Positions 13,595 to 24,738 of a stretch of 64,000 nt of DNA are shown here, in pieces. The position numbers were made by a program, and so were the translations under genes. The stretch comes from Acidobacteriota bacterium (GTDB lineage: Bacteria; Acidobacteriota; Holophagae; Acanthopleuribacterales; Acanthopleuribacteraceae). The notes beneath the pieces are model-generated. The model saw nothing but the letters and a program-made list of their open reading frames with translations, made no database searches and was not told the DNA's origin. How positions within the stretch are numbered: the first letter of the stretch is position 1; every line of letters starts with the position of its first letter. Where the stretch lies: positions 1-64,000 of the forward strand of contig JASJCB010000010.1 in the NCBI GenBank assembly GCA_030066195.1, given 5' to 3'.

Positions 13595-16408
13595 TCAGTC
13601 GAACTCAGCCAGGCGAAATTTCAATGAGTTGCAATTCTCCTTAACCGTCCGTTGCGTAGCTTCGTCAAAACCCCCTTTCGTCTTGGCCTCGATATCCACT
13701 TTGATGGTCACCTCAACATCCGGCCGAAGGTTGAAATGTAGGGCAACCTCTTGCATGATTTTTTGGAGTTCCAGCACCGCATTTACAGGGTCCAATTCTG
13801 CCGTACCAAAGAAAAGGTTCTTTTTTTCAAAGCTTAACTCTACCCCGGTAGGCTTTGGCCGGGGTCCCTGATCCGGCGGTGTTGTCTCGTCCGGGCCAAT
13901 TTCCTCCGGCTTAATGCCCTCATTTGTGTTGACTTCTTCCTCTTTGCGCAAATTCTCCTTATAGGCCAGAGCTTTCTCGCGCTTGATGAGAAGACTCGCG
14001 GTATCCAAAGTAGGTGATTCGCTCCGGCTGCCAAAAAGAAAATCGGGGTAAGTATCATCCAATTTATCCGCCGCCCAACCAAAATAGTCTTTGGTCGCGA
14101 CCCCGCGTTCGACTGCCTCCAGGAATACCTGTCCGTTTTGAAGGCGCGGCAGGTACAAGTAGCTACAGCAGTCTTCCCAAACTTTCTTTGTGCCCACATC
14201 AACAACCTCGTCTTTGAAGTACCACTGATAAAGTAGGTTTCGCAGATGAATCGGCGCCCATCGAGTAATCAGCCATTCCTCTTCGTGTAGCCTGTTTTCA
14301 ATTTCACGGGTAAGATCAGATGTTGAAGTAGAAATAGCCGCCGCTTCCCAATAAAAAGTCGTTTTTCCCCGCGTAACTTCCGAGGCGGGGCATAAAATCC
14401 ATTTGAAGGTTTCACGCACCATATGGTGCAGGTTCTTTTCGGCTGCTTCCATTTGCTGTTTTGCTTGTTTGGCCTGTAATCTATCGAGGTTCAATTTATC
14501 CTGGTCCAAATCCGAGACAATAGACTGCCAGGCCAACCAGGCGGCGGCCTGGTTTTTCAAGCGGCTTATCGCATCACCATCCGGGGCCAGGAAGATCAAC
14601 CGATTTTGACGTTGTCTGGGCTGATCTCCCCGATGACGCAAGATTTTTTCTGCTTCCGCAAAGGCCGGTTCTTTTTCCCGGCGGCTATAGGTCCCATTCG
14701 GAGGCAACACAACCAGGCGGGGGCCGGTCCCGAGATCATCGGGTACATCTATTGACTGCGGAAAAATATGGTACCCGCCAAAAACAGAATTCCGGCTACC
14801 GAACAGACGCTTGACCCCGGTCTTCAAAGCCGGTAACACCTCGGTCATGCGAATACCCTGCTTTCGACTTTCCATCTCCCGCCGCAGGTTGGGCCTGGTG
14901 TCGAACCAGTAGCGGTCCTTTTCCACGTAAAGGTAGTGCAGCCGGTCTCTTAACCGGGTCAGCACATCCACGAAGGCCCCCACATTTTGATTTGGCTGGA
15001 CGCTGCCCAATAAGATGCGCTCTACTTGCAGACCTCGAATGACCTGGCTCGAAACTGCCGGGGCACTGCCCAAGAAAATAGTTCGTGCTGTTTTCCTCGC
15101 GGCCTGCACACCGCCGAAAAGAGTATGTTTGCTATCGATATCCGTCGTTGTCGCCCGCGGTCCATCGACCTCGCGTTCGATCACCGGTTCCCATCCCATG
15201 GGCAGGTAATGAATGCTCTTATCCCGCACATTGCTGTCACTCAATGGTAACGAACCCGGCATGATCAAGGCATCGCAGTTGCCTGAGTTCCATAAGCGGT
15301 GAATGACCATGGCCATGTATTGCAAGACGCCGCGTGTCCGCTGAAACTTATCCAGGGTTGACCAATCTTCATAAAGCCGGTCGAAAATTTCGGGATGAAT
15401 GGGATAAGACCGGCGCAATCGCTCGTAATACGTGTTGGCCTGGGTTTCCGCGGGAAAGTGCTCCGGGTGCGTCCGGTACATGTCAGCGAATTTCCGGCAA
15501 ATGACGCCTCGTTCCCCCATCTCCCCCACGTTTTCGAACAAGCGGCGGCGAACCACTTCAAATGCCTCTTCCGTACCCACCGGCTTCCATACCGATTCGA
15601 CCCGGGCAAATATTTTTTCCAGACTGTTGAGGGTCTGCCGGCCCAGAGGCCCGCCGGCTTCCAAGTCCGATTCAGGGAGAGATGCCAATAAGACCGCGCT
15701 CGGAACGGCTTTCATTGCTTCCGTCAGCGCTTGCACAAATGTCATATTGCTTTCGTAGGTGCCCGCGCAGTAATTCTTCCCAGGCTCCAATTGGCGGATA
15801 AACGCAAGCAACTCGTCCACCAGGACAACACAAGGGGCCGCTTTGGATAAAAGGTTGGTCAAAATCTCTTTACCCGGCGAAGTGCCGTCCTGATCGGCCC
15901 GGGCAACCATGCTGTAACCCGTCTCCCCTAATAATTGCCAGGCCAACTCTCCCCACAGGGTATTGACCGTCACGCCGTCATGTTTTCGGCTGTGGCTGGG
16001 CGATAAACGGATGCCGTCAATCACCGCAACCCGAGCCTCCGGCAGGTTTGTAATGCCTGCTTGATCCAAGATGGGCGGCACCCCGGATAAAGACGCGGAG
16101 CTCACGCGGCGGCAGGCAAGGTGATAAACTGCCAGCATGGTGTGGGTTTTACCGCCGCCGAAGGCCGTTTGTAACTGAATGACCGGATCGCCTCCCCGGC
16201 CGGCCAACCGCCTGACAAGAGAAATCAATAACAGGCGCATGCCCTCCGTGATATAGGTCCGCGCAAAGAATTTTTCGGGGTCGCTGTATTCCTCCGGTGC
16301 ACTACCGTTGACCACGCGGCTCAGGTCAGCAGCGAATTCCGATTGCTTGAATGTCCCTTCCAGAACATCTTTATGAGGTTTCGCTACTTCGCGCCAGGGC
16401 TTTAACAT
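13595..16408 (-). CDS. DUF499 AAA-type ATPase (anti-phage-associated)
   Basis: The 937-residue protein has a P-loop, [12 protein letters not shown], near residue 86 and a Walker-B-like segment ([16 protein letters not shown]) near 190. It then follows the long, mostly helical layout of DUF499 proteins. A low-complexity acidic/proline linker precedes a C-terminal domain of about 110 residues. DUF499 ATPases are found beside DUF1156 methyltransferases and SNF2 helicases in a recognised phage-resistance gene set; NCBI protein naming uses 'anti-phage-associated' for these. AAGGAAG lies six bases before the ATG at 16408, and the gene starts 19 bases after the methyltransferase stop. The ATPase probably drives or gates the complex on DNA; its exact role is inference. 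Confidence 0.9.
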   Translation of the reverse strand: MLKPWREVAKPHKDVLEGTFKQSEFAADLSRVVNGSAPEEYSDPEKFFARTYITEGMRLLLISLVRRLAGRGGDPVIQLQTAFGGGKTHTMLAVYHLACRRVSSASLSGVPPILDQAGITNLPEARVAVIDGIRLSPSHSRKHDGVTVNTLWGELAWQLLGETGYSMVARADQDGTSPGKEILTNLLSKAAPCVVLVDELLAFIRQLEPGKNYCAGTYESNMTFVQALTEAMKAVPSAVLLASLPESDLEAGGPLGRQTLNSLEKIFARVESVWKPVGTEEAFEVVRRRLFENVGEMGERGVICRKFADMYRTHPEHFPAETQANTYYERLRRSYPIHPEIFDRLYEDWSTLDKFQRTRGVLQYMAMVIHRLWNSGNCDALIMPGSLPLSDSNVRDKSIHYLPMGWEPVIEREVDGPRATTTDIDSKHTLFGGVQAARKTARTIFLGSAPAVSSQVIRGLQVERILLGSVQPNQNVGAFVDVLTRLRDRLHYLYVEKDRYWFDTRPNLRREMESRKQGIRMTEVLPALKTGVKRLFGSRNSVFGGYHIFPQSIDVPDDLGTGPRLVVLPPNGTYSRREKEPAFAEAEKILRHRGDQPRQRQNRLIFLAPDGDAISRLKNQAAAWLAWQSIVSDLDQDKLNLDRLQAKQAKQQMEAAEKNLHHMVRETFKWILCPASEVTRGKTTFYWEAAAISTSTSDLTREIENRLHEEEWLITRWAPIHLRNLLYQWYFKDEVVDVGTKKVWEDCCSYLYLPRLQNGQVFLEAVERGVATKDYFGWAADKLDDTYPDFLFGSRSESPTLDTASLLIKREKALAYKENLRKEEEVNTNEGIKPEEIGPDETTPPDQGPRPKPTGVELSFEKKNLFFGTAELDPVNAVLELQKIMQEVALHFNLRPDVEVTIKVDIEAKTKGGFDEATQRTVKENCNSLKFRLAEFD

Positions 16409-16427
16409 CGTGAACTTCCTTTTCGTC

Positions 16428-19301
16428 CTATTCCAAACCCAGGTCCAACTCCATTTGGGGACCTGATTCACTGTCCTGAGAGGTTGTGACAATTGCGTGC
16501 CAGGAGGTAATCAATTCGTTATAAGCCCGAGCATCTTCCGCCCACTTTCGGCGTTCGCACAAGGTGTAGAGGTGGTAGGCCAGTTGGCGAATGGTTTCGC
16601 CGCGTTCAGGCATCATCGCCAAAAGTTTGCCGGCTTCTATTTCTCCTCGGGTGTTGAGAACGCGAATGATGTGATGACAGGCCTCCCATACCGGAAGGCG
16701 TTTGTCCGTGCCAGGGTTCCAATCTTCCGGGTAATCGGCCCACTTCAAGAGCTGGACTTCGCCGGCCTCGGCACGAATCACACCTGCATCACGCACACCT
16801 TCTACGACCGTACCCTTCGCGCGCGCCAGCGTGTCGGCATCGCCGAAGGTTCCGGTTTTCCAGCCGAATTGATCGAACCAGGCCGCGCAGAATAAGGTGT
16901 CGGCATCGAAGTTCCCGGCATCGGGGTTCAGGTATTCCGTAATCTCCCGGTTGATGAGGATCAAGGCGTCATGCACGCTCATGGGGGAGCCGTCTTGGGT
17001 TAGAACAGCGGAATATTTGGAGAATACCGCCATTCCCGGACCGATCGCTGCCTGTGCTAGATCAACCGGCGCTATTGGAGATTGGCCAATCGCACCACCC
17101 ACCATGGTATCTAAAGCTATGGGCATTTGTTCTCGTAACTCTCTTTGGAATTGTCTGCGTGAAATTGTATCGGCGAAGTCTGGTCTTCTACGGCAGACAA
17201 GCACAATAGACGATGCAAGAGCGTTTGTTCCCTGGCTGATTGAGCGTACCTCTCTTTCGGTTCGCATGGGCCATGTTCCTGTTATCGAAAACCCGGCACT
17301 TAAGACGGCTTCTAGAAAGGTTTCCCACCCAGTGCTGGCAGTGGCCCCTCTTTTTGTCTCCGATTGCTTGAATGCATAGTAAATAGTGACAGGAAAAGCT
17401 TTGTGTGCTTGTTTGCAAAGATTTCTTAGTGCATCGGTCATTCCCTGTAAGAAAAATATTTCCGCGTTTTTTTTCCCGCCATGTCGGTATGGCGTAGCAA
17501 CAAGTTCGTCCGCTTTTGGAACGGCAAGAGTTGTAAACAGATCAGGATAGGAAGATTGGAGGTTTTTTCGCATCCATACATAAAAATAGTCCGAAAGATC
17601 CGCGTAGCCAATATTATCATAATATGGCGGGTCAGTTGAGACGATACAGTCCTCAAAATTTGCTGAACATGCGTTTTCTTGTCTTGCAAAGCCTTGTTCG
17701 TTGACGGGCATTTTCAATAAGGATTTTATGATACCCTTCAAAGAAACAGCATAATCGCCGGCAGCATTTGCGAAAGGGTTTACTTCAGCAAAATCCCACA
17801 CCATTGGCAGCGCTTGTTTTGAAAATACATGACTAGCCTGATCTCGCGAGTTACTCCAGGAAACCAATGTGGCATTGTAGTCAATCATTTTGTTTACACC
17901 AAAAGAAAGATAGGTTGCTACAGCCTTACCATAATCTTTTTCTGGTTCATTGAAAGAAAGTGAGTGCATATTTCCTTTTGCATCTAGTTCAATGTTTTTT
18001 TGAACTTCATTAATCAACTCTGTGAATACCGAAAGAGTTTTGAGTTGTCGACTAGTAAAAAGATTTGCATAAGTCTCTAACCCATACATTGGAGGAGAAA
18101 ACCAACGTGGATTATTTGGTATTTTTTCGGTCAAGTGATCAACTTCTCCACAGTCTTTCACTATGATCTTTTCACAGCTATACGCGGGTAAATAAATTCT
18201 TTTTCTGTTCGCACTTACTACCACGGCAATGAGGCGCTGTTTAAATCCTTCTGATTTCGCTTTTGAATATATGTATTCTGGATCAATTGGAGTATTTGAT
18301 ACAATGCAACGAAAGTTTGCACCACGGGCGAGCTTTGTCCCGTTCTTTGCATCCTCTGGGGGAGTCCCGGTTCGAACGTCGAAGTGATAGGTGTCATTGC
18401 TAACTACTGGATCAAGCCAAACATAGTTTCCATTTCTTTTTGAAAGGATAAAGTTTGAAATCAGTGGAACATCTACGTGGCTGTACGCCGGGTTCGGGCT
18501 TTTTACGGTGTGTGCCCAAAGCCATGCAATAGGCATAAGGCTTTTGCCTATAAACGGCTTGAGTTCACGCCTATCATTGGCAATTTCCTCGGTAATTATT
18601 ACTTCAGGATACAAGTGGCCAACACGTTTGGCGGCCTCCCCTCTCACCCATGAGCCATAACGCCTGATGTCTTCCGCAAGTCCTTGGGTGCCTATCCATG
18701 TTTCGTTAATAGTTACTTGTATTTCATCCTCAGGAATTGGGCCGACTGGGCTGAGGTTAGCAAACTTGGCCGGAAATTCAATCATGCTCTTATTGATCAT
18801 TACAGCTACAGGGTTAAGATCGGAAGCGCCACTCTTAAGCCCAAGACGTTGAGCCTCCATGGGAATAGCTCCACCGCCCGCAAATGGGTCGTAAAATGAA
18901 GGTAGCGTCTCCGGGTCAAAGCTTTCAACAGACTTGTTGATTTCGCAAGTTTCAAGCCATGACTCCCTAATGGCCGCACGCGCTCTTGCAAGAACAGATT
19001 CTTTGTTAGTGCTTTCCCAAAGAATTAGGTCACGCATAATGTTAAAAAGCTCTTCTCGTTTTTCGTCTGCCTGGGCTTTAGTCCGTCCCGCAAAATAGCC
19101 TCGTTCTCCACCCGGATCATTCACCAACTGTGCGAACAGAACTGCACGTGCCGCGGCTAAAGGCCGCCGGGCCCACCATAAGTGCAGCGTACTGGGGTGA
19201 CCATGACGAATAGACTTCTCTCGTCCCGCTGCCCGGTTGATATCATCCAACGGTAAGGCAACTTCAATTAGTTTTTTCGGCGCTTTAATTTTGGTGCTCA
19301 T
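16428..19301 (-). CDS. DUF1156 DNA adenine methyltransferase (anti-phage-associated)
   Basis: The 957-residue protein starts with the DUF1156 segment ([20 protein letters not shown] and [19 protein letters not shown]). It carries the SAM-binding motif [17 protein letters not shown] near residue 138 and the catalytic [10 protein letters not shown] near residue 557. The family methylates adenine to mark host DNA. The sequence coding for roughly residues 80-720 is clearly AT-richer than both ends of the same gene and than the two neighbouring genes, as if the central specificity region had been swapped in from another source. The gene is 14 bases after the helicase stop and has AAGGA ahead of the ATG. 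Confidence 0.92.
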   Translation of the reverse strand: MSTKIKAPKKLIEVALPLDDINRAAGREKSIRHGHPSTLHLWWARRPLAAARAVLFAQLVNDPGGERGYFAGRTKAQADEKREELFNIMRDLILWESTNKESVLARARAAIRESWLETCEINKSVESFDPETLPSFYDPFAGGGAIPMEAQRLGLKSGASDLNPVAVMINKSMIEFPAKFANLSPVGPIPEDEIQVTINETWIGTQGLAEDIRRYGSWVRGEAAKRVGHLYPEVIITEEIANDRRELKPFIGKSLMPIAWLWAHTVKSPNPAYSHVDVPLISNFILSKRNGNYVWLDPVVSNDTYHFDVRTGTPPEDAKNGTKLARGANFRCIVSNTPIDPEYIYSKAKSEGFKQRLIAVVVSANRKRIYLPAYSCEKIIVKDCGEVDHLTEKIPNNPRWFSPPMYGLETYANLFTSRQLKTLSVFTELINEVQKNIELDAKGNMHSLSFNEPEKDYGKAVATYLSFGVNKMIDYNATLVSWSNSRDQASHVFSKQALPMVWDFAEVNPFANAAGDYAVSLKGIIKSLLKMPVNEQGFARQENACSANFEDCIVSTDPPYYDNIGYADLSDYFYVWMRKNLQSSYPDLFTTLAVPKADELVATPYRHGGKKNAEIFFLQGMTDALRNLCKQAHKAFPVTIYYAFKQSETKRGATASTGWETFLEAVLSAGFSITGTWPMRTEREVRSISQGTNALASSIVLVCRRRPDFADTISRRQFQRELREQMPIALDTMVGGAIGQSPIAPVDLAQAAIGPGMAVFSKYSAVLTQDGSPMSVHDALILINREITEYLNPDAGNFDADTLFCAAWFDQFGWKTGTFGDADTLARAKGTVVEGVRDAGVIRAEAGEVQLLKWADYPEDWNPGTDKRLPVWEACHHIIRVLNTRGEIEAGKLLAMMPERGETIRQLAYHLYTLCERRKWAEDARAYNELITSWHAIVTTSQDSESGPQMELDLGLE

Positions 19302-19315
19302 GCAGAGTGTGGTCC

Positions 19316-22300
19316 TTATAAGGTATCTTGAGGGGAAACAGCACGGCCGAGAAGTTTCTTCAAATCCATGTTGATACTTTCTTCATCGGGCTCGGGCTCA
19401 TTAGAAAAGGGTTTCGGCAGGTAATACGGGCCTTCATGTCGATCACCGTCTACAATAACGATCGCCAGGATATATTTCTCACCCTGGTTCAAGGCGGTCA
19501 GGCGTTCATTACGGGTGATGGTAACCGTGGACTTCCCTTGGACGCGGCCTTTTACTTCAATGTGTCGGGCATCGGGCACGCTGCCGTCGGGTCTGACAGG
19601 GGGTTGCGACGTGATGTCCCAGCCACAATTGTGCGAGGACACATCCTTTATTGTATGGCCGAAACCTTGCTCGGTAGCGATCACAGCGTTCATGGCAACG
19701 GTTTCCACATGTTTCCTGGCCGCGGCATCGACACAGAACTCCGTATTGCCGCGACGCATTTCCAAAAGGCCCTGAGGGATGACAAGCGCCCCGCCGATGA
19801 CAACCGGTTTTCTTGGGCTGAGGTTTTTCATCGCCTGCAATTCTTTTTTGCGTTGCTCCAGGCGGTACGAGAGTTCTTCGACCCTCCGCTTGAATTGCTC
19901 AGGCGCCATCTTCGGTTGTTTACCCAGGCGGACTTCTTCTTCCAGTTCCAGCGCACGCCGGGTTTGAAAGTTGATTTCCTTGACCAACCGTTCTTGAACC
20001 GCGGCCATGGTTTTGTCCGCTTGCGCTTCACGGCGGCGCTTTACCTCTGCAAGATGGTTCGGTATCAGCCGGCGTGCCGCATAACCGATCGCCGCTTTCT
20101 CCTGGCCGGCGCCAACCTTGATTTCATCCAGAATATCGTCAACTTGTTTCTCTTCCTCCGGGTTGATCGGACGCAGGTCCAAGTGGGGCGCCCAACCTTT
20201 GTCCATTGCCGTGCCGTCAGGCTTAATGGCCACAAAGCGTAAGCGGCGGGAAACAACTTGATCATTTTCGCTATCGCAGATGCTGTGATCGATCATAAAG
20301 AGAACATAGTGAGCGGTCGTCTCATCCGCGGGGTCAACCATGACGGTGCCCTGCTTGAGAAGCCCACGATGTTGTTGCAGGATCAAATCACTGGTTGCTT
20401 TCATCAGCGGATGGCCCGGATGCAGCATATCGGCGAGCGGTTTACCATACAGGTGAACATGGTCTTTTTCAAAACAGACCCTTTCGTATTTCTTCAGGAC
20501 CGGTTTGAGGGAGTGGTTATTCTCCATGTGGTGTTCACGCAAAGCAACGGGTACATGGCGAATTTCATAGCGGCCCCGTTCCCGTTGGGAGACGGCGCCA
20601 TTCAGTTTTTTGAACGCTTCCATAAAATAGGCGCGCACAAAATAGGGCTGGAGCTTGCGCGCCTCAGCCTTTTCCATCTCTTCTTTAACCTTGAAAAGGT
20701 CTTCCTGAGTCATTTTATGCTCGAACAAAGCTTGTCGTTTCATCACGTCCTTGAGATGTTCCCTATCGAAGACGCCTTCAATCACTTCCTTCATCTTGTC
20801 TTTGGTTTCCGGCTTTTCACCATAGCGAATGGCCTCGATGAGCAGCTCTTCCAAGGAGACATTGCTGAAGGCTTCGCCCAGGATGTCGAAAACGCGACCA
20901 CCTAATTGCAGACGTTCAGCTTCAAGCTTTTCAAGGAGTCTTTGAAAGACCATACCTTCACGGGTGTCCATGGCAACCAGGTTCCACAGGTGGCACACTT
21001 CCTCCTGGCCAATGCGGTGGATGCGGCCGAACCGCTGTTCCAAACGGTTGGGATTCCATGGCAGGTCGTAGTTCACCATAAGGTTGGCATTTTGAAGGTT
21101 TACCCCCTCACTGGCTGCATCCGTAGCAATCAATACCAGAACATCCGGGTCGAAGCGGAAGGCTTCTTGTATTTTGCCCCGGTCATCCCGCCTGGTTCCG
21201 CCGTGAATGCAAACCACGGCTTCAGGATTGCCAAGCACCGTGCCGATGCGATCCAGGAGATAATTCAAGGTATCGCGATGCTCCGTAAATATGAGCAGTT
21301 TGCGGCGCTTCCGGTTTTCATCATACATTTCGCGGGAATCTTGCAACAACTTGGAAAGCTCTTCCCATTTGCGGTCCTTGCCGGAAGCAACCACTTCTTG
21401 GGCTTTCTTCGTCAAGGCGCGAACCTCGGCGATTTCTGTTTCAAGCTCTTCAAGTGTGCCGGCAGCTGTAGCCTGATCTGCAACTTCATCGACAATATCT
21501 TCATATTCGTCGGAAGAGAAGTCGTCCAGGGTCTGAAGGGTTTCTTCATCGAGCGAATTTAGAGATAGCGCCTCGGCCAGGGAGCCCCCCTTCTCCTGAA
21601 TTTCTTTTAGGCGATTGGATAGCTTCTGTTCCCGACGTTTTAATGATTGAAAAATAGCCTCGGGGCTGGATGCCAACCGGCGCTGCAAGATCGTGAGTGC
21701 AAACCCCACGTTGCCTCTGCGCCTGCCGTCCAGTAGCTCGGCTCGGTCCATGCCGTGACGTACATATGCGGTAACATCATCATAAAGGTTCTCCTCAAGT
21801 GGAGAAAGCCGGTAGCCGGCGGTGTATGCCCGACGTTCCGGGAAGAGGCGGGTACCATCGAACTTAAGCAGTTCTTCTTTGACCATCCGGCGCATGATAT
21901 CGGAAACGTCCGGCATGGTTGCCTTATTTCGGAACTTGCCATAAAAGCGGTCAGGGTCCAACAAGGACATAAAAAGTTGGAATTCTTCTTGTTTGCCGTT
22001 ATGGGGCGTTGCCGTCATCAAGAGATAGTGGCGGGTACGGGCACCCAACATCTCTCCGAGGATGAAGCGTCTGGTCCGCTTTATTTTCTTGCCGAAGTAA
22101 CTCGCGGACATTTTGTGGGCTTCATCAACAACAATCAAATCCCATTCGGTTGCAACCAATTTGGCCTGGTAGTCTTCATTCCTGGCGATTTGGTCGATGC
22201 GGGCAAGGATAAGGTTCTTCTCGGCAAAATAGTTACCGGCTGCACACTGTTCCTGTTTTTCCCGGCTGAATATTTCGAAGTGCACGTCGAATTTATCTAA

Positions 22301-22813
22301 AAGCTCGTCTTGCCATTGTTGAATGAGGGAGCCCGGCGCTACGATGAGGATACGTCTGGCGTCAGCCCGTAAAATCAACTCGCGGATGAGTAGGCCAGCC
22401 ATGATGGTTTTACCCGCACCAGGGTCGTCGGCAAGCACAAAGCGCAAGGGTTGCCTTGGAAGCATTGCCTCGTATACAGCAGAGATTTGATGGGGAAGTG
22501 GAATTACTTTTGCCGAATGGACAGCCATCATGGGGTCGAAGAGATGGGCTTGATCGATGCGGTAGGCTTCCAGGGCCAACTTGAATTCAGAACCAGGGGC
22601 ATCGAAATTCCATGGTTTACCGTCCACGGCCAATTCCAGGTTGGGTTCATCTTCGCGAAACAGCATTTGTTCACGAATGTTTCCCTTATTGTTCCGGTAT
22701 ATCACCGTCAGCATTTCGTCGTTGTCTCGGTCAACGGAAACGATCTCGACAATGCCGGTGACCTCAATGCCGTGGACCTGGCAGCCCTTTTTTACATCTT
22801 CCAGTTTTAGCAT
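19316..22813 (-). CDS. SNF2-family helicase with C-terminal DUF3883-like domain
   Basis: The 1165-residue protein has helicase motif I (DDPGAGKTIMAG, near residue 130), motif II DEAH (VVDEAHK, near 232), motif III (LMTATPHNG), a Q-x-x-GR-x-HR motif VI (EQRFGRIHRIGQ) and a second RecA-like domain. A coiled-coil region leads to a C-terminal domain reading CGWDITSQPPV then RHIEVKGR, the DUF3883 pattern, which has a nuclease-like fold. DrmD of DISARM is a related type of SNF2 helicase. GAGGG precedes the ATG. As first gene of the three-gene unit it probably translocates on invading DNA; that role is inference from the family. Confidence 0.92.
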   Translation of the reverse strand: MLKLEDVKKGCQVHGIEVTGIVEIVSVDRDNDEMLTVIYRNNKGNIREQMLFREDEPNLELAVDGKPWNFDAPGSEFKLALEAYRIDQAHLFDPMMAVHSAKVIPLPHQISAVYEAMLPRQPLRFVLADDPGAGKTIMAGLLIRELILRADARRILIVAPGSLIQQWQDELLDKFDVHFEIFSREKQEQCAAGNYFAEKNLILARIDQIARNEDYQAKLVATEWDLIVVDEAHKMSASYFGKKIKRTRRFILGEMLGARTRHYLLMTATPHNGKQEEFQLFMSLLDPDRFYGKFRNKATMPDVSDIMRRMVKEELLKFDGTRLFPERRAYTAGYRLSPLEENLYDDVTAYVRHGMDRAELLDGRRRGNVGFALTILQRRLASSPEAIFQSLKRREQKLSNRLKEIQEKGGSLAEALSLNSLDEETLQTLDDFSSDEYEDIVDEVADQATAAGTLEELETEIAEVRALTKKAQEVVASGKDRKWEELSKLLQDSREMYDENRKRRKLLIFTEHRDTLNYLLDRIGTVLGNPEAVVCIHGGTRRDDRGKIQEAFRFDPDVLVLIATDAASEGVNLQNANLMVNYDLPWNPNRLEQRFGRIHRIGQEEVCHLWNLVAMDTREGMVFQRLLEKLEAERLQLGGRVFDILGEAFSNVSLEELLIEAIRYGEKPETKDKMKEVIEGVFDREHLKDVMKRQALFEHKMTQEDLFKVKEEMEKAEARKLQPYFVRAYFMEAFKKLNGAVSQRERGRYEIRHVPVALREHHMENNHSLKPVLKKYERVCFEKDHVHLYGKPLADMLHPGHPLMKATSDLILQQHRGLLKQGTVMVDPADETTAHYVLFMIDHSICDSENDQVVSRRLRFVAIKPDGTAMDKGWAPHLDLRPINPEEEKQVDDILDEIKVGAGQEKAAIGYAARRLIPNHLAEVKRRREAQADKTMAAVQERLVKEINFQTRRALELEEEVRLGKQPKMAPEQFKRRVEELSYRLEQRKKELQAMKNLSPRKPVVIGGALVIPQGLLEMRRGNTEFCVDAAARKHVETVAMNAVIATEQGFGHTIKDVSSHNCGWDITSQPPVRPDGSVPDARHIEVKGRVQGKSTVTITRNERLTALNQGEKYILAIVIVDGDRHEGPYYLPKPFSNEPEPDEESINMDLKKLLGRAVSPQDTL

Positions 22814-23104
22814 GAGGTTTTCCCTCTATGTGTGTCTGGTTGCACTATCGAGGTGAAAACGGGCCTTGAGTCAAAGGGAAAAGCAGTTCCAGATTTGAAA
22901 TGGTTTGAGGGATGCATCTGAGGGATATCGGCAATCCGAATCTTCATATGGGGGTTCGCCGCCTTGAATCACGCTGCATTGATGAAGCCTTTTGCAGGCC
23001 ATGCACGCATTTTTCTCGTTTATAGCAGGGCCGCTGCCCTGGTGCAAGGGAATCGACGAGGTAATAGATGGGAGAATATAGATATTGATGTTCAGGAGTC
23101 ATCC
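22814..23104. other. Region upstream of the defence operon
   Basis: This 290-base gap should hold the minus-strand promoter for the helicase operon and the plus-strand promoter for the next gene. No consensus pair or palindrome stands out. Confidence 0.4.
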
Positions 23105-23563
23105 ATGAACGAACCGTTTGATCTTTGCCAATGGTTTTTTCATCACAGACGGGGCCGTGCGTTTCCAGACCGGCCTTGCACGGTATCGACGAGGCTTTTA
23201 CAACCCCAGAATTCGGAGCCAAACGCAGTGAAACAGTTCTTTTTCCCGGTCCCTTACAGGGCGCACTGGGACCCGAAACGCAAAGCCCTTGCCCTGGAGA
23301 TTTCAAGAATGTGGTACGACGAAATACCCACCTCGGTCAATAACTTGACAACCCTATCAGGGTTGCACCATGGCACGGTGAAAGCCTTCATGGAGGAGAT
23401 CGGCGTTGGGTTTGGGGACGGTGTAATAAGAACGGTGAATGGCCGTAGTGCCACATTCCGTTTTTTGGTGGACACCACCCCGGAAAAACAATGGGAAAAA
23501 CACAAAACCGCGAAGCAAGCGCGAAGCAAGCGCGAGGCAAGACCGCTGGTGCACAAGGGTTAG
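23105..23563 (+). CDS. Helix-turn-helix-like protein of mobile island (152 residues)
   Basis: The start at 23105 follows CAGGAGT. The central part (LEISRMWYDEIPTSVNNLTT, LSGLHHGTVKAFMEEIG) has the rhythm of a DNA-binding helix-turn-helix. It resembles in style, but not clearly in sequence, the two helix-turn-helix proteins near the recombinase at 25 kb. The last 20 residues are coded by a tandem GCGAxGCAA-type repeat and are arginine/lysine rich (KQARSKREARP), so the natural C-terminus may have been lost to repeat expansion. Function unknown. Confidence 0.5.
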   Translation: MNEPFDLCQWFFHHRRGRAFPDRPCTVSTRLLQPQNSEPNAVKQFFFPVPYRAHWDPKRKALALEISRMWYDEIPTSVNNLTTLSGLHHGTVKAFMEEIGVGFGDGVIRTVNGRSATFRFLVDTTPEKQWEKHKTAKQARSKREARPLVHKG

Positions 23564-23690
23564 GGGGCGGTGAGCGCGACGCAACCGCGACGCAAAGCCG
23601 GAGCGCGACGCAACCGCGAGGCAAGCGCGACGCAAGGCCGTTGGTGCACAAGGGCTAGAGGGCGGTGGGCGCGACGCAACCGCGAACATA
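23508..23690 (+). repeat. Tandem GCGAxGCAA repeat with a longer duplication
   Basis: About a dozen imperfect copies of a 9-10 base unit (GCGAAGCAA, GCGACGCAA, GCGAGGCAA) run through the region. A longer segment beginning GGTGCACAAGGG is present twice, near 23550 and 23642. The repeats cover the end of the preceding gene and the gap after it, so slippage will change that protein's C-terminus. Confidence 0.75.
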
Positions 23691-23728
23691 TTCAGTGCCT
23701 CTTCATTTCCTTTTCAAAAAGAAGAAGA

Positions 23729-23750
23729 AGAGAGAGCTAACGCTCTCTCT
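23729..23750 (+). repeat. Perfect 9-bp hairpin in a polypurine tract
   Basis: AGAGAGAGC and GCTCTCTCT face each other across TAAC, directly after an A/G-only stretch (AAAAAGAAGAAGAAG). No T-run follows. Possibly a transcript end or simply a mirror of the polypyrimidine tract found at 24.74 kb. Confidence 0.45.
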
Positions 23751-23796
23751 GTGCGAGCGCCGAAATTTGCCGTGCTCGGCTGACCAATCGGATCTG

Positions 23797-24219
23797 GTGA
23801 CCACAGTTGAAGCCTTCTTAGCTGAAGTGGATCGCCTGCGGCCTGGCGACCCCTTACCGACCTGGCCGAGCGATACACCTCGTTATCGCCGGGCTCAGCA
23901 TGGACGCCTTGCTAACTGCCGAGGCGGTATCCAAGCATACCCCTTTCCCATCGAAATCAGGGACCGCGAGTTCCGGTTTCACCCGGTCCGGCTGGGCGAG
24001 ACACAGAAGCTTGCCGATATTCGCTTCATTCGGTCTGACTGCAAAAAAGCGCTGGAGAAGTTTAGAGAGCCGAAAAAAGCGGGCAAACAGCCGCGAGGAG
24101 AGGCTTTAAGCTTCAAACAAAGGCATGGCAAGGGCGTGAGAGTTCGGTGCAAGGAAGCGGCCAAAACGAGCTTTTGGAATTTCCTCTTGAATCTCGTTTC
24201 AGTGACATACACCAGATGA
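23797..24219 (+). pseudogene. Decayed copy of the gene at 26.64 kb
   Basis: The frame opens VTTVEAFLAEVDRLRPG and later reads ADIRFIRSDCKKALEKF, REPKKAGKQPRGEALSFK. The matching parts of the gene at 26.6 kb read TAVEAYFAEVDRMRPG and AGIRFVRSDCKLALEKL. Between them the match moves to another frame (MDALLTAEAVSK against TDALLTAEEAIQK) and back, showing two compensating indels. The copy is therefore frameshifted and probably not functional. Sequence just after it (CACGGGGAGAACGGCTCTAA) also matches that after the 26.6 kb gene, so the duplication was larger than one gene. Confidence 0.7.
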
Positions 24220-24289
24220 ATCACGGGGAGAACGGCTCTAACTGATTGAACGACAAAAGGTTAAGTGCGTCCGGAACAGGAGTTCCTGC

Positions 24290-24600
24290 ATGTCAAATCG
24301 CACAAAATCAAGGGTCCCTCCCTGATCGATGAGCAATTGGAGAACCGCCGGTGCTTGTTGGCCTGTGGGATACCGGACATAGCGGAGGTCCATAGGCACC
24401 CCAATCACTTCCTCCAACAAAGGGCGGGAGGAAATTTGCGGAACAAAAAGCCCAAAGGGAATACTTCCAAAAGTGTGACCAGAAACCCGAAACCCTGGAC
24501 GAGTTCCGCATCCACCAAGACCGCCACGGTCCTGTGTTCCTAACCGACTCCCTGCTTCGCTGGGAAGAACTTCGCCGGCGGTTAGCACTTTGGCCGGCTG
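24290..24600 (+). pseudogene. Decayed, internally deleted copy of the methyltransferase gene's 5' end
   Basis: It begins ATGTCAAATCGC like the genes at 27259 and 27708. In another frame it later reads AQREYFQKCDQKPETLDEFR then LLRWEELRRRLA, matching AQRAYSRKCRENPVTLEEFR and MLRWEEHRRRLA of the intact methyltransferase at residues about 135-180. The segment between is missing or shifted. Together with the preceding pseudogene it is the remnant of a duplicated module, in the same order as at 26.6-28.3 kb. Confidence 0.7.
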
Positions 24601-24738
24601 GTTCGCCAAGTGTATTCAAAGCCCTCATGGGCGGCGGTCAACGGGTCAATCGCGGCCTGAATCGATGCGGGAATGACGCCGTTCCGCTTCAGGGCGTCGA
24701 GGTGCTTCCAGCGCTCATCCTCGAAAAATGCCACTATG

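Noticed and set aside
23508-23690. CRISPR array
   Set aside because: The repeats are 9-10 bases long, continuous and without spacers, so this is a simple tandem repeat.
24582-24734. 50-codon minus-strand frame starting at GTG (VAFFEDERWKHLDALKRN)
   Set aside because: The protein looks plausible, but there is no clear ribosome-binding site and its end overlaps the methyltransferase pseudogene; kept only as a note.
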